Below the pieces are notes generated by a model. The model had not been told where the DNA came from, searched no databases, and worked only from the letters and a program-made list of their open reading frames with translations. Positions 46,521 through 57,439 of a stretch of DNA of 64,000 nucleotides are shown here, in pieces. The position numbers were made by a program, and so were the translations under genes. This DNA comes from Amanita rubescens (taxonomy: Eukaryota > Basidiomycota > Agaricomycetes > Agaricales > Amanitaceae): NCBI GenBank assembly GCA_015039365.1, contig WION01000143.1, positions 62,001-126,000 on the forward strand, given 5' to 3'. The stretch's first letter is position 1. Every line of letters starts with the position of its first letter.

Positions 46521-48974
46521 TCACACCGCGTCGCCCTCTAAATCCAAAACTCTGTCCCTGTCTGTCTCCTCCCGGCGGTTGTTCCAACCCAAGCCCAGGA
46601 GGATTCTCCTACCCATCTCCCGGAGTCCTACCGGCCGACCTCGATCGTGGTACGACTCGGGCGGGTCGGGGGATGCAACAGTCGATTCTACCCCTCCCAC
46701 AGAGGGTGGACGTGGGAGGTTTGCTATGAGCGCCTGAGAAGCTTGAGGTTGGTTGTCGGGAGAGATTGGGAGGGCAGAGAAGAGGGTAGCCGTAGACGTA
46801 TTCATAGCCGTGGTAAGAATCGCACCGGGAGACCCAGACTCGAGCGTGACAGGGAGGGGGACAGTTACCCTAATACCCTCCAATAAGAGGGATTGTTGTA
46901 ACGGTAACTCGGGTGGCCGTGGTCGTTCGCTTCTCCTGTTCCCTCTTTCCCTTTCCCTGTCCCTGTCCCCGTCCCCTCCTCGTTCTCGCTCTCTTTCCCG
47001 ATCCAGATCAGGACTAGGACTGGACGTAAGCCTCCTACTCGACCTCCCTGATCGTCGTCCCCCATCTCCACTCGCAATCCCAAACTCTACTCCAGATCTA
47101 GGGTCAACGGTATACGCAGGCGGGGCAGGCCCAAGTGTTCCCCCGGCGATAATGGTACCTTCAAAATTGTTACTTTCAGGCTCGTACCCGAACCCAAACC
47201 CATACTCGTGCTCGTACGCGTCGCCGCCACCACCACCACCACCACCATTAGACGGGGGAGGAGGTTCAACCGTTGAGATGCTCGTACTAGTCACGGGAAA
47301 GGGGGGAGGAAGAGTAACATAAGAAAGAAGGAAAGGAGGGGAAGGCACGTCTGGCGGGAACTGCGTAGGAACGCGTCGAACTCCCTCTCCCACTCCAGGC
47401 GCCGCCGTCATCGTCAGCTCTGGGGCGGAATCTGCAGAGGAGTTGGGGTGTTCAGAGTGCGTTTGTTGTGGTCCTTGTTGTTGTTGAAGGGGGGGCTGAG
47501 GATCCTCGCCACTCGGTATATATTCGATCGACTCGGCATACCATGACGGCCTCTCATGAGAATACAAAGAAGATGGTTCTTCTCCCTCGCCCTCCGCGAT
47601 TGAGAACAAATGCGGTGGGGAGGAAGGTGGTGGTGAAGGTGGGGTATGATAGGGTGATAAGAACCGGCTGGTGGTGGTGGTGGTGTGTCTGATGTTGAAG
47701 TCGTCGGCGGAGAGAGGAGGCAGAGCTGGGATGAAGGGTGTTGTGTTCGGGCTGATGTGGTCTTGTAGTCTGGGGTATGGGAGAAAGGCAGCGGTGTAGA
47801 GGGGGGACAAGTTGAGGGAATCAGCTGAGTGACGGCGGAAGCGGGAGATAGGGTCTTGTAGGGGAGTGAGGGTTGGGTGGAGAGGAAGAGGGGGGAGAAA
47901 GGTAGCGGAGGTGTAGAGGGGGGAGAAGTCCGCGGGAGAGGGGTGTCGGAGGGAATGAGTTGAGCGGCGGCGGCGGAAGCGGGAGATAGGGTCTTGTGGG
48001 GAGGGTGGGACAAGGGGGGGCCGGAGGTGGACGACCGATGCGTCAATAAACGCCCGGGTGTATTGAGTGTTCTCCAAGGCGATTTGTAATCGATCGCCCC
48101 AAGCTTTGTCCATAGAGTCTTCGTAGTGAGAGAATGTGGATAGGATGAGGGAGAGGCATAGGACGCCTATGAAGAGGAAGACGGAGATGATAATTTTGAT
48201 GATGGGGAGGAGGCCGTGGAGTGGGGAAGTTGTGTTGCCTGAGGCTTTCCAGATAACGGCCATGAGACAGATGACAAAGAGGATGAGGGACCAGGAGAGC
48301 CAGAGAAGGGGGAGGGAGAGGAGGACAAAGACGTTCCAACACGTGCCGGTGACCGCGAAAAGAGCCTCCTGAGGGGTGTGAGTGTGGGGAGCTGACAAAA
48401 AGGGACGGCGCACTCTGGCCTCCCGCATTGCTTTGTGGGATCTTCGCATCGTTTCGAGCCGGATGGCGCACAAGCAGCCAAAGATGAGGCTCATAAGCGC
48501 GCTGATGAAAGACATGAGGGCTGTACACTGAACGAGAGGCGAAGTGACTCCGCCGAGTTGGAGGACGTTGTAAATGGCAGTGAGGAGCAAGACGGAAACG
48601 ATGTTGAGGGAGTTCCATTCTTTGAGCATGGAGTCGATAAAGTCACTCCAAGCGTATTCGATTTCTTCCCAGCGGCGGGGTTTGATAGCGCCAACGGGCG
48701 GACCGCCGACGTAGTGGGAGGATATTTCGTGTACTATGAGATTGGCGCCGACGAAGACATACTGGACGCGTCTACGGTAGGAAAAGGGGAGGAAGAGGAG
48801 CAATGCGATGTAGATGAAGCGGAATATGAGGGCTATAACGTGTCGGAGGCCTTGGAGGTTGAGGGTATCTGATCTCGTTTGGTGGTGATGATCATCTGTG
48901 GTCACAGGGGCTGGCTCAGGGTAAGGCAGGGGTAGCAGTGGTGGAACGATCGAAGACGGAGTCCAAGAAGCCAT
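46521..48974 (-). CDS. multi-pass membrane protein with a long disordered tail
   Basis: One intronless frame; ATG at 48974 (MASWTPSSIV) gives 817 aa. About six hydrophobic segments lie in the first 330 residues, for example VIALIFRFIYIALLLFLPF, IVSVLLLTAIYNVL, VFVLLSLPLLWLSWSLILF and IIKIIISVFLFIGVLCLSL. The C-terminal half is low-complexity: Pro/Ser-rich, with two copies of a QDPISRFRR motif, a poly-Gly run (about 47225-47250) and an Arg/Glu/Asp repeat near 46960. No catalytic motif is seen. Similar basidiomycete proteins are annotated only as membrane proteins. In-frame ATGs upstream (MLCSYETHV) make the exact start uncertain. Confidence 0.75.
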   Translation of the reverse strand: MASWTPSSIVPPLLPLPYPEPAPVTTDDHHHQTRSDTLNLQGLRHVIALIFRFIYIALLLFLPFSYRRRVQYVFVGANLIVHEISSHYVGGPPVGAIKPRRWEEIEYAWSDFIDSMLKEWNSLNIVSVLLLTAIYNVLQLGGVTSPLVQCTALMSFISALMSLIFGCLCAIRLETMRRSHKAMREARVRRPFLSAPHTHTPQEALFAVTGTCWNVFVLLSLPLLWLSWSLILFVICLMAVIWKASGNTTSPLHGLLPIIKIIISVFLFIGVLCLSLILSTFSHYEDSMDKAWGDRLQIALENTQYTRAFIDASVVHLRPPLVPPSPQDPISRFRRRRSTHSLRHPSPADFSPLYTSATFLPPLPLHPTLTPLQDPISRFRRHSADSLNLSPLYTAAFLPYPRLQDHISPNTTPFIPALPPLSADDFNIRHTTTTTSRFLSPYHTPPSPPPSSPPHLFSIAEGEGEEPSSLYSHERPSWYAESIEYIPSGEDPQPPLQQQQGPQQTHSEHPNSSADSAPELTMTAAPGVGEGVRRVPTQFPPDVPSPPFLLSYVTLPPPFPVTSTSISTVEPPPPSNGGGGGGGGDAYEHEYGFGFGYEPESNNFEGTIIAGGTLGPAPPAYTVDPRSGVEFGIASGDGGRRSGRSSRRLTSSPSPDLDRERERERGGDGDRDRERERGNRRSERPRPPELPLQQSLLLEGIRVTVPLPVTLESGSPGAILTTAMNTSTATLFSALPISPDNQPQASQALIANLPRPPSVGGVESTVASPDPPESYHDRGRPVGLREMGRRILLGLGWNNRREETDRDRVLDLEGDAV

Positions 48975-49735
48975 TACGTGAGTTTCATACGAGCACAGCA
49001 TCGTGAACCTCCGGTACGTTCGCGCAGAAATGGCATTATTGATCAATCGCTCGTAGAGAATGGCAGGGGTATGGGCAACCCCTCACCCTTCATGGCCCGA
49101 TTGCTGATGCAACAGTGAATGGTGTGACGGTGCAAAGTGATGAATCATGAATGACATCGACGACAGCCTCTGGCAAGTGGCTTGAAGCTCAGCTTTGGAG
49201 AAAAGAGAAGCCGAATTCCTGAGCATGCGTAACGAGTCGGAAAGCAGCGCGATGGCATCACCAAGCTTCGTCAAGCACTCAGCTCAATGAAGAGCGCGAC
49301 TGCGGTTCTATCGAATGGCAGCCGTTGCGCACGTCCCGAGAAGAACGCGACGAGTTTTATGACTTAACCGACGAACCCCTGAACCTGAGGTTGCAACTAA
49401 ATGACTCGCGCGAGGCTTGAGACCACAGTAAGGCGGGATGAAACGGACGCCCGATTTCTGAAGCAGATGATTGAGAAGCTACTGTACACTGTGTCGCGCT
49501 CGTGGCTTAGCACGTTACGTGGAATCTCTGAGTCGTGTTATGTGCACAATCAATCCGCCCACGCCAAGATGAACGTCGTCTTGCGCACCAGTCAACACTG
49601 GTAGCTTTAAGTATACATGAGAAATCTCATGTCAATAGATTGAGTCTATCACGTATGATATACCAACTACAACGATTACGAGACAGAAGGCAGTTCCATA
49701 GTAAATATCTTCGTGTTCTCAATAAATACGGCATC
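48975..49735. other. intergenic region
   Basis: About 760 bases between the 5' end of the membrane-protein gene and the 3' end of CC-H. From about 49650 the sequence (GTATGATATACCAACTACAA) repeats the 3' flank of CC-G near 42100 and of CC-F near 37180, so the duplicated block begins here. Nothing else is supported. Confidence 0.45.
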
Positions 49736-50845
49736 TCAATCGTCGAAGCTTACGACAACGTTGGCTCGACATAGCACATTGTGCTTCTCTTCGTCGACCC
49801 ATCCACCTCCTTGACGTCGCCGCCGGATATACAACTTCTGAGTGATTCCTATTGCCGTCGTACACATGATGGGCCCAGCCGCCGGCTTTTGCGTCCTGCC
49901 TATCTGACCATCCGCTTGCATCTTCTCCGGATCAAATTCACTTCCTGGTGAAGGAGCAAATGCCGAAACGTAATCTCCATCCATCATTTTCCACAGATCC
50001 ATCGTCTCCTTGACAAGATTTGAAAAGTCCTCCTCGAAGATGGACTGAAGTTGTTTTTCCGGAAAACCATACAAGCGTGACAGAAGGTGTATCAGCCGGC
50101 GTATTAGCACGCTGAAAAGAGTTTGCCTCAGGGCTTGACTAGCTTGTTTGTCCGAGTATACCAGCTCTCTCCACCGAGCTGGCTCTGTAATGTAGAGGAT
50201 CAGATAGGTAATAGGAAGGGGGAAAATTGCTTATTTACGGATCTCCATTATAGCATCAAGGATTTGTTGGAGCTTCTGCGTTTTCTCTGGATTAAGGAGG
50301 GAATAGAATTCGGAGGATAGAACTAGAACACAAAAGTGGTTCATACAAGCTTGAAGCGAAACCAAGATTCTTGGATGTGTTGAGTTTTGCTTAGCATCCA
50401 CTACGAAGTTGCACAAGGATTCGCCAAAGAGTGATTTCGCATTGTTGCACGGTTGATTCTCGGAAAGCTGGATGACATTATCCACATGTGCATCTGCAAC
50501 TGCAGAAGCCAACTGGTAGATGCAGTCGTTCAGAGATTTCACTTTGTTTATAATGTTCGTCTCCGAGACGATGTCAGCTTTGTTACCAAAGACTCCATCC
50601 AATTCGAACCCTTGCTTTGTCAAGCTCAAATCTTTCTTGGTACGTTCGAGCTCGAGTTGTAACTGATCGGCGCGCTGCTGTAGCTGGAGGGCCTTGAAAG
50701 CTCTTAGCGATTCTGTCAAAGAATGTGGCCACAGTATCATACCTGCTTGGTACGTTCGAGCTCGAGTTGTAACTGATCGGCGCGCTGGTGTAATTGGAGG
50801 ACCTGGAAAGCTATTAGTGATTCCGTCAAACAACATGATGGGCAT
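49736..50845 (-). CDS. coiled-coil protein (CC-H), 5' end uncertain
   Basis: The last exon (49736-50110) carries LSRLYGFPEKQLQSIFEEDF and MCTTAIGITQKLYIRRR but lacks part of the MMYGDYVSGDVEVFAP block. Its upstream edge differs from CC-F: the segment with the WRAL motif is shortened. The exon at 50231-50845 reads LQLQQRADQLQLELERTKKD, LNDCIYQLASAV and MNHFCVLVLSSEFY. The coiled-coil exon is duplicated as in CC-G, and the 5' flank (50900-51170) parallels CC-G. Deletions and the missing first exon leave it unclear whether it is expressed. It is head-to-head with Hsp70-like copy I. Confidence 0.6.
50640..50830 (-). repeat. tandem duplication of the coiled-coil exon in CC-H
   Basis: Two copies, about 50640-50735 and 50752-50830, share GAGTTGTAACTGATCGGCGC and the following GTTCTCAGAAAG-like context seen in CC-G. 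The arrangement is the same as in CC-G, pointing to a common duplicated ancestor. Confidence 0.75.
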
Positions 50846-50899
50846 CGTATTATACCTCTGGACTTGGACCAGTATTCTGTAGTAACCGATTAAAAATTT

Positions 50900-51719
50900 A
50901 ACGCTATCGACGGTTGCACTTTGTCACGCTCACCTGGTATTCTGGTGTTACGGACCCTCCATTCGTGCGCCTTGGGTCAAGGCCTATCTCATTCACGGGC
51001 TATTGTTGATGTTAGCGAGGTTGTTATTCAAAGCAAAATATACAGCTTACACGTGTACTGAAACAGCTTTCTACGCGAAGCACGAAGGAGGCGAAATTCA
51101 CGTAAGTGTCAGCAATATGTGAGGCCACGAAGCAAAGAGAATCTAACTTCGTCGTTGTTCGGTGGTACTCGAAGTTCGTCTGTCAGCGGGCATTCGGGTG
51201 AGGGGTAATATCAGGGTCGGGGGCCGGAACTCTAATGATTATTTTGACACCCCGACCCCCATCAAAGAACCTTCCAACCAAGCGATGCGATGAAGATAGA
51301 ATCCCCGTGCTGTGAAAGGAGATTCAAGGGTACAGTCCAATGAGTATAGGTAAAAATTATATCGATCAGGACACGTGGCACTTCGTTCCCGTCAATACCA
51401 ACGGATGCTACTTGAGGTCCACGCGTGTGCGACGCTCCGCAACCGATTTACATTTAAATCGCATCCTATACATCATACGATGATAGTCGATGGGATTGAA
51501 TCCGGGCATGATAAGACGAAAGTAAACCTACGGAGATCGGGTTGGCAGTGATCGAAGCCAACACCATGACTACTATGATTCTCAGAAGGCCGTCGTGCTG
51601 CGCAACTGTCAATGTCACCATTCTCAAGGATAGCCCTAGCCCTGTTTTGTTCACCCTAATCGTACGTATTAAATGTTCTCAAGGGATCTAGACTAAGCAC
51701 CAATCCACACTCAGCCAGC
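50900..51719. promoter_or_regulatory. divergent intergenic module between CC-H and Hsp70-like I
   Basis: It contains AAAGAACCTTCCAACC near 51265, an inverted GAA-nn-TTC pair that fits a minimal heat-shock element. AATCCCCGTGCTGTGAAA (51300), GGACACGTGGCAC (51370) and GTGCGACGCTCCGCAACCG (51430) follow. The same ordered elements occur at 43.87-44.2 kb, and more weakly at 38.77 and 60.42 kb. No coding frame is supported. Confidence 0.5.
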
Positions 51720-54154
51720 ATGTCCCGAATGCCTTTGCCGCAAAGAAAGCCTTATGAGGGGTATCAAAGGAAACTCGTTATTGCATTTGACATTGGCACC
51801 ACCTTCAGTGGCGTCTCCTACGTGTTTTTGATACCTCACGAAACACCGGTAATTCTTGGCGTTACCCAGTGAGTCGCCCTTCTAGTGGCAACCGGACACC
51901 TCACCTTAGAATTGTAACTTTCCAGGTTCCCTGGCCAGACGGTCGGCGGTGATTCCAAGATTCCAAGTGTCGTTTGTTACGACAGGTATGGAAACGTCGT
52001 TGCCGTTGGCTCGGAAACAGACGTAGAGACCAATCCTGAACTTCGAGAAATCCAAGGTCTTGTTCGAGCTGAATGGTGCGCCGACCTTTTATTACTATTA
52101 GCGGCCTCTCTTCTAACATGATATAGGTTCAAGCTACATCTTCGACCAGCTCATCTTGTTGCTGAGCAAGGGTTCGACGATAAAGACATGCCTGCCCTGC
52201 CTCGGAACAAATCAGTTATCGACATCTTCAGCGACCTGTTGAGATACATGTATAAATCAACAAAGCAGTATATCCGACAACGACAAGGAGATGATATGTT
52301 GAGATCCGTTGGGAATAACATTGAGTTTATCCTCAGTCACCCCAACGGCTGGGAAGGTCAACAGCAATCCGAAATGCGCCGTGCGGCAATCAATGCAGAC
52401 TTGGTCAACGCAAATGAAGCCCCGGAACGAATCAGCTTCGTTACCGAAGGCGAGGCCAGTCTTCACTTTTGCCTAAACAAAATTCCTGATACTTTCAAGA
52501 AATACGTAGGTCAATTCTCCTGCAGTGTCCGACTTGCTGACTAGTGGTAGGCCGGTGATGGAATACTAGTTGCTGATTGTGGAGGAGGAACCGTGGACAT
52601 TAGTTCATACGCGCGATCGAAATCAATGACGTCGGGGAGCAAGTTCAAAGAAATCGCTCCGGCTGAGTGTACGGATGCTCTTCCTTCTTCCGTAGTGCGA
52701 CACTTACTTTTCTTAGGCCTTTTGCAGGGCTCGTACTTTGTCACCCGTAGAGCGCAAACTTTTCTGACAGGTCGGCAAAACCAAGTCTGAGATTGTACTT
52801 GATCTAATCTGCTTTCTAGAGAAGCTTCGTCAATCGACGTTTGGAACGAAGAGAGACATAGAAGTTATGACCAGATATTTCGACAAAATGACGAAACCCG
52901 GCTTTAGGGGACCTTCAAGATCGTACTTTATACCTTTTGGTCGAAATGAGAATGATCCGGTATACGATATTCGATCTGGCAGTATCAAACTCAACGGGTA
53001 TACGTTTACCATACATTCCGTGTACTGTATTAAATTTTCATTGCATACAGGGCCGACATTGCGAGGTTTTTTGAACCTGCCATAAAGAACATTATAAAAG
53101 CCATTGAAGAACAGACCAGGAAGACGACGACAAGGATCAGGGTACGTCTCGAAGGAAGTTGGATGTGTCATAGTCAACAACTTGACGTACAGGGTATCTT
53201 TATGGTCGGAGGATTTGCCACCTCGGATTATCTATTCTCCAAATTGGAGGATCATTTCAAGTTGAAGGGTATCGACATCTTGAGACCGGACGCTTATCTG
53301 TGAGCAAAAATAAACGCTGCGATTCACATTCATTAACTTATGGGTCTCGTGTCAGAAACAAAGCAGTCGCAGAGGGTGCTATAATATTCAAAATCCATCC
53401 TTTTGTGTCCAGTCGAGTTTCCAAATACGCCTACGGAATTCAATGTTCCCACGTCTTCAACTCGCATCGTGCAGATCACCTTGCCCGGCAACACACTTGT
53501 TATGAAGTTCCCTCCGGGGAAACCTGGGTTCCAAATTCCTTCTCAGCCATACTGAAAAAGGTCGATTTCGCACTTATATGCCATTCAGCCTCTAATATTT
53601 TCAATAGGATATCGAAGTTGAAGAGGAGACAGAGTTCAGATCATCCTATACTTCTGTGGTTTCTCACTCTGCATTCCGCAATCTGCAGACCAAGTCTGTT
53701 GAGATCAAATGCTACCGAAATCGTTCGGACGACGCTCCTGCATGGATCGATGTAGACCCTGGTTTGTTCCTCAGTTAAGGCACTACATCGTAAACGACTT
53801 GTTGACTGCCAACCCATCCACAGCTCGCTTCGTTGACCTTTGCGAAATCACTGCCGATGTTACCAAGGTCAAGAACTCCATTCAACGTGAATACAATTCC
53901 CGCGGCGGTGTCCCGTTCTACCAACTAAAATTTGATGTTGTTCTGCTCTTTGGGCTAACGGAGCTCAAGGCGCAGATAGCATGGATTGAGAATGTGCGGT
54001 GTCTCTTACTTTTCCCCATGACGAAATATCTCTGACGCTGTGCAACAGGGAGTAGAGAAACGGTACGTTGATGACGAACATGACAAACGATATGCTTATT
54101 TGACCTTTGGACTCCAGAGGGCCCGCATCCATCGTTTATGACCCAGACCCCTAG
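51720..54154 (+). CDS. HSPA12-like Hsp70 family ATPase (copy I), intact
   Basis: ATG at 51720 (MSRMPLPQRKPYEG). About eleven short exons join in frame. Phosphate-1 is FDIGTTFSGVSYVF; then GGDSKIPSVVCYD, FILSHPNGWEGQQQSEMR and FVTEGEASLHFC. Phosphate-2 is VADCGGGTVDISSYA; then FVTRRAQTFLTG, EVMTRYFDKMTKPGF, the adenosine motif MVGGFATSDYLFS, AVAEGAIIFKIHPFVSSRV, CYRNRSDDAPAWIDVDP and LLFGLTELKAQIAWIEN. The last exons read GVEKR and GPASIVYDPDP with the stop at 54154. All nucleotide-contacting motifs are intact, unlike the two fusion copies. A canonical Hsp70 substrate-binding domain is absent, as in HSPA12-like proteins. This is the best template for the cluster. Confidence 0.88.
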
Positions 54155-54837
54155 CGTTTCTTGACGGATTATATGATATTTCTGCGTTAAATGTATTTCC
54201 GTTTAAATGTAATAGGTCTCGAGTCACAAGTGCCGCTACGGTCGCATTAACCTATTAGCAAATGTGCCGAGTTAGCGATGCCTGGAATTCTTATTTAAGG
54301 TACAAAAAAAGATTATCAGGGCCATCCACGACGTTGACACGGCCCGGTGTGCTCCAACTCCGCGGCGCGTCTGTTGTTTTGACGCGCCTCGTGCCTTACT
54401 CCCATCAAAGAACTGTCTCCAAACCAAGCCAACAATGCTGTGAAACGAGTGCTCGGACCTTCGACTCGAGGTCCACGCGTGCGCGAAAAATGAACCATGC
54501 CTGTGCAGCTAGCTATATATATGAGGCCCTGGCCTCGGACCATGCCACACGAAGCGGTGGCTCACATGTGACCCTTGTCGAGAGCATTTGATACGCGAAT
54601 TACGTTATGGTGGTCATATAAATAAGGTTTGAGGCCTTTGAGTCTGCCATTCTAGTTGCGCAGCACGACGGTCTTCTGAGATAGTGCCACCACTGCCAAT
54701 CTATCGATCATCTGTCAAATTATGTACTTCTTGCTGTTAGTAGGAAAGAAATGGTGACTTCAGACTTAGATAGGAAGCAAGGGCGAACAACAACGAGCAC
54801 GTTGTAGATGAGACTGAGTCTCTCAAGAAGCAGGATG

Positions 54838-54911
54838 AATCACATCTTCTTTGCAGTATTGCCAGTGGCCAGGTGTAGTATATCTTGCGAATTGCTCTCG
54901 CGTATCGCCAT
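54838..54911 (+). repeat. dispersed repeat, copy 1 of 2
   Basis: About 75 bases containing GTATTGCCAGTGGCCAGGTG and ATCTTGCGAATTGCTCTCGC are repeated nearly identically at 57630-57704. Copy 2 lies in the 5' flank of Hsp70-like J. Copy 1 lies downstream of Hsp70-like I. The repeat therefore brackets the secreted-protein block. Confidence 0.75.
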
Positions 54912-56379
54912 TTCCGAGGCCTGTGAAAGGACTCGGTATATCTTGCTGGTGCGGCTAGGTCCGGTTCTTGCACCGGAACTTGCACCGGAAAAACGCGAGA
55001 CACGCTAGTCCGGACGGCATTTTCCGGCCAACATTCCGGCCAGACGCGAGACGTACGGCGAGACCCGACGTATGCTTGCTGGCCACGGCAACTCCTCAAG
55101 TGTTCTTCGGTGAGACTCGACATCTGCTACGCTGCGCCTTCACACTTAGGGCATTACTCGCTGCGACGAGACGCGAGACCGTGATGCTTTTTAGACTCGG
55201 ACGCGACCTTTCCCCAACACATCTACATCAATATCCGAGACATGATGACCGTCTCCTGCTCGTTGCTCTTCCTCTGGTATGTTGGGCGAGAAGACCACCT
55301 GGGATGGCTGTTTCTGGTCATCATGACGGCTGGATCCGAGACTCACGGACGTACAGCGAGACGACTCTCAGGATCGCAGCGCCTCCTGCGGCTAACACGA
55401 AGAGCTGCAGAACCTTGGATGCGGAATTGACTCTGCGCCTAGTCTTGGTGCTCTTGTCTCGGCCGTCCACTGCACCTCCTGTGGCTAACACATACACCGG
55501 TCATCCAGCCGACAAGTTGCGAGACACGACCCGGCGAGACGCGAGACATCCCGGCACGTTCGCGTCCTGGTCTCAGGCTCTCAGCTGACGCACGCACTTG
55601 TTATCATGCGACTACCCACGAGACAACTCTCACGCCTCTCGCCTCTTGAAACGCATACTACTTTAATCATTTTTGAAAGAACATACCCATCAAAGGCCAA
55701 ACCCTTCTTTGCTCTCTGCTCTCGTTTATTGGTAACCTCGGACTCCGGAGGCGATATTGTAGTCGTCCCCATGGGCGTAGACGAGTGCTAGGGTGAGTTG
55801 TCGCGTTATCTGCGCAATGCCCTCTTCTGACGTGGCGCGCAGAAAGAGTTATTCAGGCATGCCCGCCGTGGGTAAAGGATATGCTAAATGTTTGCTTTAG
55901 TCATTGTGTTCGTGTTCATGTTCTGGCAGTTAACCCAATGATACACATAGTTCCCTATGCCTTTGCTACAATATTGATGATACATCCTGCCATGAATGAT
56001 ATGGATGAAAGTAAAGGTTAGTGGTGAAAAATTACTCTATATCATGTACTAGTTGTGCAAAATGCCATCGCGTAGCATGTCTCGCGAAACACCGGAAGGG
56101 TTCGTCGGCAAATCCCGTCCGACTAAGAGATTCAGGCCTCGGAAAATTGTTCTCGATCCCCAAAAATTACACGAAGATTTAACGCTGGTGTCGAGAAAAC
56201 ACAATTTTGAGCCTCGTTACTAGTGGGTTATCTTCATCTTAGCCCAGTCACAAAAGGCTCAAATACTGGGATCTCCAGGTGATATGCCTCTATCGCATCG
56301 AACCGCCACCCCGCGTGCCTCAAAATCTCCCACCACCGTCCAACGAAGCCAAAAACAACACGCTGCAATGATCCAGGTG

Positions 56380-56760
56380 CCCGTACAGCACCCATCCCAT
56401 GCCTTGCTGTAAGGCTAACAAAGCCCTCCGCACTCAAACAGCTACTGCCACCCAAAAAAGCCCAAAACTGTCCCTCCGCCGCCCACCTGGGTGCGTACCA
56501 CGTCCATCCTATTACAGGCGAGGCTAAAAAACGCGCCACCCACCCCAAACAGCCCACCGTGTGTGACCTGACGCACCCTGAAACCGCCACTGCCGTACAC
56601 CTAGGTGCATACCCATGCCCAGTGGGGCTTCCGTGCACACCATATAGCCCTGTACTGCTTCCCAATGCACCCTGAAATCGCCCACTGCTGCCCAACGAAG
56701 GCATAAACTGCCCTCCCAGACAGGTGCACGAAGGCCCAAGGCATTTCTGTGGCCGTATTG
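56380..56760. repeat. degenerate tandem repeat of about 70-80 bases
   Basis: Successive stretches repeat an order of AAAACTGCCC-like, GCCGCCCAC-like and CAGGTGC(G/A)TACC(C)AT-like words (for example near 56460, 56590 and 56705). On the minus strand the frames read VQGYMVC/FLGGSSCL-like Gly/Trp-rich peptides without a recognisable domain. I treat it as non-coding. Confidence 0.45.
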
Positions 56761-57019
56761 CATCCATACGTATACCTTCGTTTCATTGATGATACATTTA
56801 CGAGGCTGTTCACAAAGCGGCGGAAGTTCACCGTGCAAGTTAGGAATAAATAGTCCGGATCCACGGATTTTCCAAACAACATCCTCCCATTGCTCAGGTC
56901 TACTGCATATCACCCACTCGTAAATTGTTCTCCTCCGTTCAAGGTAGCCCGTACGTGTCGCTCGCAGTGTATGCCCCTCTTTTCGCTGATGTTTAACTGG
57001 GCGCGTAGTGCAACTTATC

Positions 57020-57439
57020 ATGAAACTCGCCCAGTCACTCGCACTCCTAATCAGTGCATCGTTCACCATCCCTTCCACCCTCGCCGACTTCCACGTCGTA
57101 CAGGTTGTCCCTAATCGCAGCATTGCAAGTCTACAAGCCTGCCCTTCAAATTACTACAACTGCAAATGTCTGTTGGACGGTGATCGTGCAGCACAAGTTG
57201 TGGTCAACTTTCAAGGGGTGGGACTTCTCCCCGACAACTTTTTCTCTACCATAGCGGGACTTTGTGGTATGGGCCAATTGAATTTTTACAAGCAGGGCGA
57301 TGGACATTGGGACTTTTATGTGGATGGTGGAGATGGGAGTTTGCAAGGAACGTGTTACCCGAACTCGGCTGACTCGTCGTGTTTTGGCACTGCCGTCCAC
57401 GATCAATTGGTTTGTTACAGTTACATCTGTGGAAATTAG
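57020..57439 (+). CDS. small secreted cysteine-rich protein
   Basis: A single exon of 139 aa from ATG 57020. A signal peptide (MKLAQSLALLISASFTIPS, cleavage probably after LA) is followed by DFHVVQVV. The mature part has eight cysteines (ACPSNYYNCKC, LCG, TCY, SCF, VCYSYICG), enough for four disulfides, and an N-x(2)-C-x-C type core. An in-frame GTG lies upstream at 57008 but ATG is preferred. Secreted proteins of this kind are abundant in Agaricomycetes. Function is unknown; an effector-like or cell-surface role is only a possibility. No stop or frameshift is present. Confidence 0.75.
   Translation: MKLAQSLALLISASFTIPSTLADFHVVQVVPNRSIASLQACPSNYYNCKCLLDGDRAAQVVVNFQGVGLLPDNFFSTIAGLCGMGQLNFYKQGDGHWDFYVDGGDGSLQGTCYPNSADSSCFGTAVHDQLVCYSYICGN

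Larger units (their letters stand above)
54155..57019. other. 2.9-kb intergenic region, repeat-rich, no supported gene
   Basis: Left third: a degenerate promoter-module piece near 54405 (AAACCAAGCCAACAATGCTG). Near 55000-55560, imperfect GCGAGAC/CGAGAC motifs recur irregularly; the 206-aa open frame there shows no domain and looks like a by-product of composition. The segment 55,800-56,230 is AT-rich without features. 56,230-57,000 holds a degenerate tandem repeat (listed separately) and the promoter of the small secreted protein gene. Confidence 0.4.

Noticed and set aside
54968..55588. 206-aa Arg-rich open frame
   Set aside because: It comes from recurring GCGAGAC-type words; no splice signals, homologous motif or start context support it.
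56234..57123. Overlapping minus-strand frames rich in Gly, Trp and Cys
   Set aside because: They coincide with a degenerate tandem repeat and have no consistent frame across the repeat units.
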